A stretch of 64,000 nucleotides of DNA. Source: Bacteroidales bacterium UBA4331. Lineage in GTDB: Bacteria; Bacteroidota; Bacteroidia; Bacteroidales; Paludibacteraceae. The notes under the pieces are model-generated. The model saw nothing but the letters and a program-made list of their open reading frames with translations. It was not told where the DNA came from and searched no databases. Positions 49,701 to 56,687 of the stretch are shown here, one piece after another. The stretch is from positions 33,912 through 97,911 of the forward strand of contig DGTR01000014.1 of NCBI GenBank assembly GCA_002394395.1, given 5' to 3'. The stretch's first letter is position 1. Every line of letters starts with the position of its first letter. A program made the translations under genes and the position numbers.

Positions 49701-50074
49701 GCAGTAACGGCACCGGTAGCGTCGTTTTTCTTAACGACACCGTAGCCGACAACAACGACTTCGTCCAGAAGTTCGGAGTCCTCACCCAGACGAACGTTCA
49801 TGTTCGGACCGGCTGCCAACTCGACAGTTTTGTAACCCATGTACGAGATAGAGAGTTTCGCACCGGGCTTAACATTCAGAGAGAAATTACCGTCAAAATC
49901 GGTAATCGTACCATTGGTTGTACCGATCTCCAGGATGGAAGCACCAATAATGGGCTCGCCGTTAGCGGCATCGGTCACCACACCATTTGCAGCCACCTGT
50001 GCGTAAGCCACCATGCCCGATACGAGCATCACAGCCATGAACACAGCGCGCAATGAAAGGAAAATGTTTCTCAT
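46793..50074 (-). CDS. susC: SusC/RagA family TonB-dependent outer membrane transporter
   Basis: The 1093-residue protein has a signal peptide (to about residue 25), a carboxypeptidase-D-like domain (NGVVTDAANGEPIIGASILE), the TonB-dependent region DEVVVVGYG, a plug domain (IRGGSSLQASNDPLIVIDGQ) and a large barrel ending in an aromatic residue (VLGVSIQF). It imports oligosaccharides with energy from TonB-ExbB-ExbD. It lies 41 bases after the MFS gene and 6 bases before susD. Confidence 0.95.
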   Translation of the reverse strand: MRNIFLSLRAVFMAVMLVSGMVAYAQVAANGVVTDAANGEPIIGASILEIGTTNGTITDFDGNFSLNVKPGAKLSISYMGYKTVELAAGPNMNVRLGEDSELLDEVVVVGYGVVKKNDATGAVTAIKPDDMNKGLNTNATDMLSGKIAGVNVTSNSGRPGDNATIRIRGGSSLQASNDPLIVIDGQMMDGGGIQGVSNPLSMVNPSDIETFTVLKDASATAIYGSRASNGVIIITTKKGTAGSKPRFSYEGNVSMANFVNRMETLSGDDMRAYAAALGHPTYKTKWLGLYNTDWQDQIYRAAISTDHNFSVTGGVKNMPYRFSLGYTMLNGVVKTDNMQRVTASANLNPSFLDKHLSFNINLKGMYIHNRYAPGVVGAALSMDPTQPVMGGNPKRYDGTDATVKGAGGVTMTEQEIADNYFGGYYQRAARGNYSDPAWPFAPHANTTGNPVAAINQEKYTSNSGAFVGSIEGVYKIHGLEDLSLHASFDADYSYGKSDTEVSPYSFSKHYYGWQGWDKTSKYKLQFTSYIMYDKDFNENQHFDVMAAYEWYHRHSKGSHDFWGTYPTNSLKSDKTPNPLAGQMYEKNRDMYNWMNENYIVSFFGRANWTGWNQIMLTATFRADGSSRFHKNNRWGFFPSAALGWKIKETFAALRETNVLSELKLRLNYGITGQQEINYGDYPYFATYYPSQPHAYYPVGGDNFLMVDEDGKAVYDGTGTQVYDADGLPLYYNYRPDAVNTELTWEKTTTYGAGIDFGFLNSRVTGSIDYYYRITNDLINTVNVPTGTNFRNKVVSNIGSLYNQGVEFSINAVAIDMQRHPSKFKWDLGFNLTWNMNKITKLNASDNDSTYYVPTGGISVGTGGSIQAHKVGYSAYTFYVYEAEKGVDDAGNTIYYAVDRNKDGQVNADDRYMSKSPFAPVTMGFQTKFQFYGFDLGLTFRASIGNYVYNGVLAGQIYNVAPDNVYTDISGGYQGLTRSAYNTYWSGMKSDGMYDLVWNKETGAYEQGKSFSDWFLTDYFIEDASFLRCDNITLGYTFSQKVTKNKLNARIYATIQNPFVISGYKGVDPEIYEGRDNSMYPRSLTSVLGVSIQF

Positions 50075-50115
50075 GTTGTGTGTTTGTTTGTTAATATTAT
50101 TGTTTATTTGTTATC

Positions 50116-51492
50116 TTAATCTTCTTTTTCTTTGATCATAAATACCGAGCATGCACCCAGTATCAGCAACACACCGGCAACAACCAGCATTCCGGCTTGC
50201 ACGTGCGCGCATATATATTTAAGGAGTAAACCTCCGCACAATGCTGCTACAATCTGCGGGACGCAGATCGTACAGTTGAACAAACCGAGGTAATATCCCA
50301 TGTTTCCACCCTTGATAGCGTTGGTAACGATCGTGAACGGCAAAGCCAACATAGCTGCCCAAGCGGCTCCGATAAGCGCGTAGCTGAGCCAGAGGGCAGG
50401 AGCCGGCAGGAGTTGACCGAAAATCTCCATATTACCATGCACGAAATAGACCGACACAAATCCGATTGCTCCCACTACGAGCGAGATAGCATACGCACCT
50501 TTGTTGCCCGTTTTCTTCTCCAGGGAAGGCAGTACCATCGCCCAGAGCAAGGATCCTATAGCCTGCACGCAGAACATAACGCCCACGCTGTTGCCGCCAT
50601 TCTGGAAAGCAGCATCCGCGGCACTCACCCCGTCCCAATCAAAGCAGTTGGTAGCGATAGCTCCGTTGGAATAGGTCCACATATACATGAACGCCGCCCA
50701 GCAGAAGAACTGCACAAGACCAACCGTCCAGAAAGCGGAGGGCGCCTCTTTGAGGAGGGTAATGAAACCCTTCTCCTCTTTTTCTTCCTCTTTCTTGTTC
50801 AAATCTATGCCGTGGAACTCGGCATACTCCTGCGGATTAAGCTCTTTGACTGTAGCAAAGGTATAGAGGCAGCAGAGGATAAGGATTGCCGCTCCGGCAT
50901 AGAAGGACCATTTGACGGAATCGGGGATGACACCTTCGGGCGCCGTGTTGGCGATACCGATCCAGGTGAAGATAATCGGGAAGAGGTATCCGACAACCGA
51001 TCCTGCGTTACAAAGCGCCGACTGAATCACATAAGCCGTTCCCTTCTGCTCCTCATTCACCATGTCGCCAACCATCATCTTAAACGGCTGCATGGCAATA
51101 TTGATGGAGGTATCGAGGAACATCAGGCTGAAGAGCCCGAACCACATAGCGGCATTAAGCCCGAGGAAAGCCGACTGCGCGAAAGTGAAGTCACCGGCGT
51201 TCGGCAACAACAGCATTACCGCGACCGCAATGAGCGCGCCCACGAGTAAATAAGGTTTACGACGACCAAGACGATTCCAGGTCTTGTCCGAATACTTACC
51301 CACTAACGGCTGCACAATCATACCCATCAACGGCGGAAGAATCCAGAAGAAACTCAGCGTGTGGGGGTCTGCGCCCAATGTAGCAAAAATACGGGAGATA
51401 TTTGCGCTCTGAAGAGCGTAAGCAATTTGTACTCCGAAGAATCCAAAACTCAGATTAAAGAGTTGAGCAAAGGATAAATTTCGTTTTACCAT
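50116..51492 (-). CDS. MFS transporter, SLC45/maltodextrin importer-like
   Basis: The 458-residue protein has about 12 membrane helices. The start (LSFAQLFNLSFGFFGVQIAYALQSANISRIFATLGAD) and GKYSDKTWNRLGRRKPYLLVGA are typical of the SLC45/sugar-proton symporter group found in starch and sucrose loci. A cytoplasmic loop rich in Lys/Glu (LNKKEEEKEEKG) separates the halves. It probably brings maltose or maltodextrins across the inner membrane. It is the first gene of the operon with susC, susD and the susE-like gene. Confidence 0.85.
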   Translation of the reverse strand: MVKRNLSFAQLFNLSFGFFGVQIAYALQSANISRIFATLGADPHTLSFFWILPPLMGMIVQPLVGKYSDKTWNRLGRRKPYLLVGALIAVAVMLLLPNAGDFTFAQSAFLGLNAAMWFGLFSLMFLDTSINIAMQPFKMMVGDMVNEEQKGTAYVIQSALCNAGSVVGYLFPIIFTWIGIANTAPEGVIPDSVKWSFYAGAAILILCCLYTFATVKELNPQEYAEFHGIDLNKKEEEKEEKGFITLLKEAPSAFWTVGLVQFFCWAAFMYMWTYSNGAIATNCFDWDGVSAADAAFQNGGNSVGVMFCVQAIGSLLWAMVLPSLEKKTGNKGAYAISLVVGAIGFVSVYFVHGNMEIFGQLLPAPALWLSYALIGAAWAAMLALPFTIVTNAIKGGNMGYYLGLFNCTICVPQIVAALCGGLLLKYICAHVQAGMLVVAGVLLILGACSVFMIKEKED

Positions 51493-51549
51493 GGTATGTT
51501 TTTATTTCTTAAATTTGCGATTTGGCAAACGCACTTTACAAATCGGGTA

Positions 51550-51580
51550 CAAAATTACTGCTTTTTTTTCGAATATGCAA
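51550..51580 (-). promoter_or_regulatory. Promoter of the MFS-susC-susD-susE operon
   Basis: On the minus strand TTGCATATTCG at -33, TAATTTTG at -7, 20-base spacer. Confidence 0.85.
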
Positions 51581-51627
51581 GAGGGGCATGCATTTTTTTT
51601 GATTTTTTTATTTTTTTTGATTTTTAT

Positions 51628-51658
51628 TTGCATATGTAATATTTTTTTCGTACTTTTG
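51628..51658 (+). promoter_or_regulatory. Promoter of recQ
   Basis: TTGCATATG at -33, TACTTTTG at -7, 20-base spacer, divergent from the Sus operon promoter across 47 bases of T-rich DNA. Confidence 0.85.
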
Positions 51659-51681
51659 TGGCCAAATTGAGTTTTTAGGTT

Positions 51682-53865
51682 ATGGAAGTAACACATGAGG
51701 AATTAGTGAAGGCGTTGCAGGACTATTTCGGGTTCGACACGTTTAAGGGAAATCAAGAAGCCATCATACGCAATGTGATGACCGGAAATGACACGTTTGT
51801 GCTGATGCCGACGGGAGGAGGAAAGAGCCTGTGCTACCAGCTGCCTTCTTTGCTGATGGACGGAGTGGCTATCGTGATCAGTCCGTTGATCGCGCTGATG
51901 AAGAACCAGGTGGATGCGATGCGCAACTACTCGGAGGAAGAAGGAGTGGCGCATTTTATCAACTCGAGTCTGAGCCGCGGTGAGATCAACGCCGTGAAGG
52001 ATGATGTAATAGGAGGTAAGACGAAGTTGCTGTACTTGGCGCCGGAGAGCCTTCAGAAGGCGGAGAACGTGGACTTCTTGAAAGGCGTTAAGATCAGTTT
52101 CTACGCCGTTGACGAGGCGCATTGTATCTCCGAATGGGGACACGATTTCCGACCGGAGTACAGCCAGATCCGCAGTATGGTACAGCGTATCGGCAAAGCG
52201 CCGATCATCGCTCTGACAGCGACGGCTACGCCGAAAGTACAGAAAGATATCCAGAAGAACCTCGGCATGCCCGACGCTACGGTCTTCAAATCCAGTTTCA
52301 ACCGACCGAACCTCTACTACGAAGTACGGCCGAAGACCGCCGACGTGGATAAAGATCTCGTGCGTTTCATACGTAGTATGGAAGGCAAGAGCGGTATCGT
52401 CTATTGCCTCGCGCGCAAAGAGGTTGAAGATCTCGCGCAAGTACTACAAGTAAACGGAATTAGCGCGCGAGCTTATCACGCGGGCATGGATGCGCAGACG
52501 AGAACAGCCAACCAGGATGCCTTCCTCATGGAGGAAGTGCAAGTCATTGTAGCAACCATCGCATTCGGTATGGGTATCGACAAACCTGATGTGCGCTTCG
52601 TCGTACACTACGACATACCCAAGAGCCTCGAGGGCTACTATCAGGAGACCGGGCGTGCCGGACGTGACGGCGGAGAAGGTATATGTCTCTGTTTCTACTC
52701 CCCGGATGACATCGAGCGCCTGCGCCGTTTCCAGAAAGACAAAACCCCCAAAGAGATCGGCATCGGCAACCAACTCCTCTTCGAGACCCAGAGCTATGCG
52801 GAGAGCACGCTCTGCCGGCGCAAACTGCTCCTCCACTATTTTGGCGAAGAGTACAACGAAGAGAAATGCGGCAACTGCGACAACTGCCGCAAGACCTATA
52901 AACAAGTAGATGCAAGCGAACTGTTGGAACTGATCTTAGAGACCATCCAACAGGTGAACGAGCACCACAAAGCCGAACATATCGTAGATATCCTCCACGG
53001 CAACCAGACGGCGGAGATCATGAGTTATCACCACGAAGAACTGGAGAACTACGGCGCCGCGAGCGACGAGGAAGAGAGCACCTTACACGCTATCATCCGT
53101 CAGGCTTTGGTGGCAGGTATGCTGAAGAAAGATGTAGATTCGTACGGTGACCTGAAACTGACCAAAGATGGTCTGAAATTCCTGCGCAAACCGGGTAAGT
53201 TCGAAGTGCCGATCGAGATTCAGGACGACGAAGATGCCATCATGGAAGGCGCAGGAGCTACGTGTGCTGCAGCCGATGAAGTACTCTTCTCCATCCTCAA
53301 AGATATCCGTCGCAAAGTAGCGAAAAAGAACGATGTACCGCCGTTTGTGATCTTCCAGGATCCGAGTCTCGAAGCCATGGCAACGACGTATCCGATTACG
53401 ATGGAGGAGTTACTAACCATCCCCGGTGTGGGTATCGCAAAAGCAAAACGCTACGGCGACGAGTTCCTCCGGATCATCAAAGAGTATGTCGATGAGAACG
53501 AGATCATCCGTCCCGAAGACCTGCGCATACGTACCGTAGCCAAGAAATCCACCCGAAAGAAACAGATCATCCAAGCCATCGACCGCCGTGTCGATCTGGA
53601 CGACCTCGCGGAGAGCAATGGTATGTCCATGGAGGAGATGTTGGACGAGTTGGAGGCAATCGTCTTCTCCGGAACCAAGATCGACATCAATTATTTCATT
53701 CAGGAAGTGGTCGATCCCGACGAAGAAGAGGAGATATACGAGTACTTCAAAGAGGCGGAAAACGATAACATCAAAAAAGCCATGGAGGAACTGGGTGAAG
53801 ACGACTACGACGAGATCCATGTGCGCCTTGTCCGCATCAAATTCCACTGCGACCTCGGGAATTGA
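51682..53865 (+). CDS. recQ: ATP-dependent DNA helicase RecQ
   Basis: The 727-residue 3'-5' helicase has motif I MPTGGGKSLCYQ (about 41-52), DEAHCISEWGHDFRPEY, motif V/VI IAFGMGIDKPDVRFV and QETGRAGRDGG, the zinc-binding cysteines (CRRKLLLHYF...CGNCDNC, about 379-403), a winged helix and an HRDC domain (PPFVIFQDPSLEAMATTYP). The C terminus extends about 120 residues beyond HRDC with an acidic end, a length seen in Bacteroidetes. Its stop overlaps the start of rimO. Confidence 0.95.
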   Translation: MEVTHEELVKALQDYFGFDTFKGNQEAIIRNVMTGNDTFVLMPTGGGKSLCYQLPSLLMDGVAIVISPLIALMKNQVDAMRNYSEEEGVAHFINSSLSRGEINAVKDDVIGGKTKLLYLAPESLQKAENVDFLKGVKISFYAVDEAHCISEWGHDFRPEYSQIRSMVQRIGKAPIIALTATATPKVQKDIQKNLGMPDATVFKSSFNRPNLYYEVRPKTADVDKDLVRFIRSMEGKSGIVYCLARKEVEDLAQVLQVNGISARAYHAGMDAQTRTANQDAFLMEEVQVIVATIAFGMGIDKPDVRFVVHYDIPKSLEGYYQETGRAGRDGGEGICLCFYSPDDIERLRRFQKDKTPKEIGIGNQLLFETQSYAESTLCRRKLLLHYFGEEYNEEKCGNCDNCRKTYKQVDASELLELILETIQQVNEHHKAEHIVDILHGNQTAEIMSYHHEELENYGAASDEEESTLHAIIRQALVAGMLKKDVDSYGDLKLTKDGLKFLRKPGKFEVPIEIQDDEDAIMEGAGATCAAADEVLFSILKDIRRKVAKKNDVPPFVIFQDPSLEAMATTYPITMEELLTIPGVGIAKAKRYGDEFLRIIKEYVDENEIIRPEDLRIRTVAKKSTRKKQIIQAIDRRVDLDDLAESNGMSMEEMLDELEAIVFSGTKIDINYFIQEVVDPDEEEEIYEYFKEAENDNIKKAMEELGEDDYDEIHVRLVRIKFHCDLGN

Positions 53866-55205
53866 GCCATTTAATCATTGAGGCATTGAAGTATCGCGAA
53901 GGAGAAATAGATTTTATCACATTAGGGTGCTCGAAGAATCTGGTAGATGCAGAGCGTGTGATGCGGCAGCTGGAAGCGGCCGGATGGAACTGTGTGCATG
54001 ACCCCGAAGAGCCCAAAGGTGAGATATGCGTCATCAACACCTGCGGATTCATCGGAGATGCCAAAGAAGAAAGCATCAATATGATCCTCCGGATGGCGGA
54101 ACGCAAGAAAGCCGGCAAACTCAGACTCCTCATCGTCATGGGATGTCTCTCCGAGCGCTATCGCGCAGAACTCGAAACGGAAATACCCGAAGTCGATGCC
54201 TATTATGGCAAATTCGATTTCGAACAGATGAAAAACCGTATTGGAACACACTCAAATAAGACTAATCCTAGACCATACAGCATCTATGAACGGCACATTA
54301 CAACCCCCTCGCACTATGCCTATTTGAAAATTTCGGAGGGTTGCAATCGCATGTGTTCCTACTGCGCAATCCCGCTGATCACCGGCAGACACACCAGCCG
54401 CCCCAAAGAGGAGATCCTCGCAGAAGTGCGGTGGTTAGTGTCGCAAGGCGTCAAGGAACTGAACGTCATCGCCCAGGATCTGAGCAGCTATGGTCTCGAC
54501 ATCGCCAAACGTCACCTCTTGCCCGAACTCATCGACGAGATGGCGCAGATAGAGGGCGTGAAATGGATACGCCTGCATTATGCCTACCCGACGGATTTTC
54601 CGGAGGACTTACTGGACGTAATGGCGAAACATCCGAATGTGTGCAAGTACCTGGACATCGCGTTGCAGCATTGTACGGACCACATGTTGTCCCTGATGAG
54701 GAGGCATATAACCCGTTCCGAACAGGATGCGTTGATTAAGAAGATCCGCGATAAAGTGCCGGGAATCTGTATCCGCACTACCCTTTTGGTCGGCCATCCG
54801 GGCGAGACAGAAGAGGATTTTGAACAACTCAAAAAATGGGTAAAAGAGATGCGCTTCGACAGAATGGGCTGTTTTGCCTATTCCGATGAAGAAGGTACAT
54901 ACGCCAACCGGCATTACCAAGACGACATTCCGCAGGAAGTGAAAGAGGCGCGAGCAGCTGAGTTGATGGCAATCCAACAAGAGATCAGCGGCGAACTGAT
55001 GCAGCATTTTGTGGGCAAGACCGAGGAAGTGATCATCGACCGCGAGGAAGGAGAATACCTCATCGGCCGAACCCAGTACGACAGCCCGGAAGTGGATTGC
55101 GAAGTCCTGATCAAGACAAAAAACGAAAGACCCGCTATCGGGCAATTCGTTGAGGTGAAGATCACCAAGGCGGAGGAGTTTGATTTATACGGAGAAATAG
55201 AATAA
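53862..55205 (+). CDS. rimO: Ribosomal protein S12 methylthiotransferase
   Basis: RimO adds a methylthio group to an aspartate of ribosomal protein S12. The N-terminal cluster cysteines are in ITLGCSKNLVD, VINTCGF and VMGCLSE; the radical SAM motif is EGCNRMCSYCAIP; a TRAM domain ends the protein. It has 447 residues. No ATG is near; the start is TTG at 53862 (overlapping the recQ stop) or TTG at 53886. The first residues (SHLIIEAL) are encoded by a short repeat. A 28-base element shared with yggS lies in the linker before the radical SAM domain (HSNKTNPRPY). Confidence 0.93.
   Translation: MSHLIIEALKYREGEIDFITLGCSKNLVDAERVMRQLEAAGWNCVHDPEEPKGEICVINTCGFIGDAKEESINMILRMAERKKAGKLRLLIVMGCLSERYRAELETEIPEVDAYYGKFDFEQMKNRIGTHSNKTNPRPYSIYERHITTPSHYAYLKISEGCNRMCSYCAIPLITGRHTSRPKEEILAEVRWLVSQGVKELNVIAQDLSSYGLDIAKRHLLPELIDEMAQIEGVKWIRLHYAYPTDFPEDLLDVMAKHPNVCKYLDIALQHCTDHMLSLMRRHITRSEQDALIKKIRDKVPGICIRTTLLVGHPGETEEDFEQLKKWVKEMRFDRMGCFAYSDEEGTYANRHYQDDIPQEVKEARAAELMAIQQEISGELMQHFVGKTEEVIIDREEGEYLIGRTQYDSPEVDCEVLIKTKNERPAIGQFVEVKITKAEEFDLYGEIE
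54250..54277 (+). repeat. 28-base element in rimO shared with yggS
   Basis: One mismatch to 22018-22045. Here the first base is codon position 2, so the same DNA reads as HSNKTNPRPY instead of TQVRLILDH. Confidence 0.85.
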
Positions 55206-55215
55206 CAAATATACC

Positions 55216-55494
55216 ATGCTAACAAAAGAATTTTTAGGTTTGGTTGCCGACAAATCGGGACTGAGCAAAAAAGAAACGGAGCAACTGATGACCACGATGA
55301 ATGCCATCATTCGAGAGAATCTGATGGACGGTAAGTCTATCCAGTTGCAGGGCTTAGGAGCTCTTGAAGTAAAGGAGCGCCCGGCACGTACGATTGTACA
55401 CCCGCGCACAGGCGAACGGAACACCGTTCCGAGTAAGAACCAACTGGTGTTCAAACCGGCAGGTACCATTAAAGATGAATTCAAAAAACTCTAA
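55216..55494 (+). CDS. HU/IHF-family DNA-binding protein
   Basis: The 92-residue protein has the HU fold: two N-terminal helices (LTKEFLGLVADKSGLSKKETEQLM), then the beta arm (IQLQGLGALEVKERPARTIVHPRTGE) and PSKNQLVFKPAGTIK. It bends DNA and compacts the nucleoid. It is three bases upstream of the membrane-anchored HU gene, so the two are a tandem pair. Confidence 0.9.
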   Translation: MLTKEFLGLVADKSGLSKKETEQLMTTMNAIIRENLMDGKSIQLQGLGALEVKERPARTIVHPRTGERNTVPSKNQLVFKPAGTIKDEFKKL

Positions 55495-55496
55495 TT

Positions 55497-56687
55497 ATGG
55501 CAGATAAACTGAGTTGGACCGATTTACGGCGAGTTTTGGCTTCACGTGCAAACGTGAGCGAGCAGAAAGCAGGTGCTTTCTTGAATGCTATACAGAGTCA
55601 GTTAGTTGAGGCTCTGAAGAGTGAGAAACAAGTTAAGATCAACGGTTTAGGTACTTTCAAAGTGCAGGCAGTTGCTCCTCGTAAGAGTGTGAATGTAAAT
55701 ACCGGCGAGGAGATCATAATCGAGGGATATAACAAGTTGGTCTTTGCACCGGAATCCGGTGTGAAAGAGCTGATTGAGAAAGGGGAAATGACCCAAATGG
55801 AGTCTCCTGAGACCAACGATCAACCGAAAGAGATTGACCCGCTGAAGAAATTAGGTGCCCAGGCCGAAGAGATCGTGGATATCTTGGGTGACCTTGGACA
55901 AAGCCCGCTGCCCCTCTCCGATCCGGAACCGGAACCCGTCGTGGAGCCGGTATCTGAACCCGAGCCTATAGTAACACCGGAACCCGAACCGGTTGTAAAA
56001 CAGGAACCAGAGCCTATAGTAGCACCGGAGCCAGAACCGGTTGTAGTACCGGAACCCGAGCCGGAGATTATAGTCCAAAAGCCGAAGAAAAAGAGCCACT
56101 TCCTGCGCGATACATTGATTTGCATCGTGATCTTATTGATGCTCGTTCTGGTCGGATATTTCTTCCTGCGTCAACAAATTGGAGACATACTTCAATCGCT
56201 GATTCAACCGAACGAGACCGAAGTCGTGGCGGATACCACGGAGAATGTTATGCCGGTGGAAGAAGAGCAGATTGAGGTGGCGGAAGAGGCTTCTCAAGAT
56301 GTCGAATTGGGCGAAGCAACGGAGAATGAGGAAATAGACAACATCCCTGACGGACGCATCCCGAAGGAGCAGATCATGGCGGAATGGATGGAGGCATCAC
56401 GTTCCACAAGTCCCGCGGAGAGTAAGTATCCGGAACTGATCACGACCGAACCGATGCACGAAGCAAGCCGTCTGACATGGATGGCGAAACGCTACTACGG
56501 AGCGAAAATCTACTGGCCGTATCTGTTCGACGCTAACCGAGACGTGATCAGCGATGCCAATAGAATCGATGTGGGTACGCCGATTCGTGTACCGAAACTG
56601 ACGACCTTGCAGTTGGATACCACCAACGCAGAGACGATGGCAACCTTGGAAAAACTGCGTGAGGAAGCATTAGGCGGTGGAGAGTGA
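55497..56687 (+). CDS. HU-domain protein with membrane anchor and LysM-like C terminus
   Basis: The 396-residue protein has an HU-type domain at about residues 1-95 (KINGLGTFKVQAVAPRKSVNVNTGEEI). It then has a linker, a Glu/Pro repeat stretch (EPEPVV and variants, about 140-195), a basic segment (KPKKKSH), one membrane helix (about 206-226) and an acidic region. The C-terminal module (SRLTWMAKRYYGAKIYWPYLFDANRDVI..., then GTPIRVPKL) resembles LysM. The topology puts HU in the cytoplasm and the LysM-like end in the periplasm. It could tether DNA to the envelope. Its stop overlaps uvrA by 11 bases. Confidence 0.82.
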   Translation: MADKLSWTDLRRVLASRANVSEQKAGAFLNAIQSQLVEALKSEKQVKINGLGTFKVQAVAPRKSVNVNTGEEIIIEGYNKLVFAPESGVKELIEKGEMTQMESPETNDQPKEIDPLKKLGAQAEEIVDILGDLGQSPLPLSDPEPEPVVEPVSEPEPIVTPEPEPVVKQEPEPIVAPEPEPVVVPEPEPEIIVQKPKKKSHFLRDTLICIVILLMLVLVGYFFLRQQIGDILQSLIQPNETEVVADTTENVMPVEEEQIEVAEEASQDVELGEATENEEIDNIPDGRIPKEQIMAEWMEASRSTSPAESKYPELITTEPMHEASRLTWMAKRYYGAKIYWPYLFDANRDVISDANRIDVGTPIRVPKLTTLQLDTTNAETMATLEKLREEALGGGE

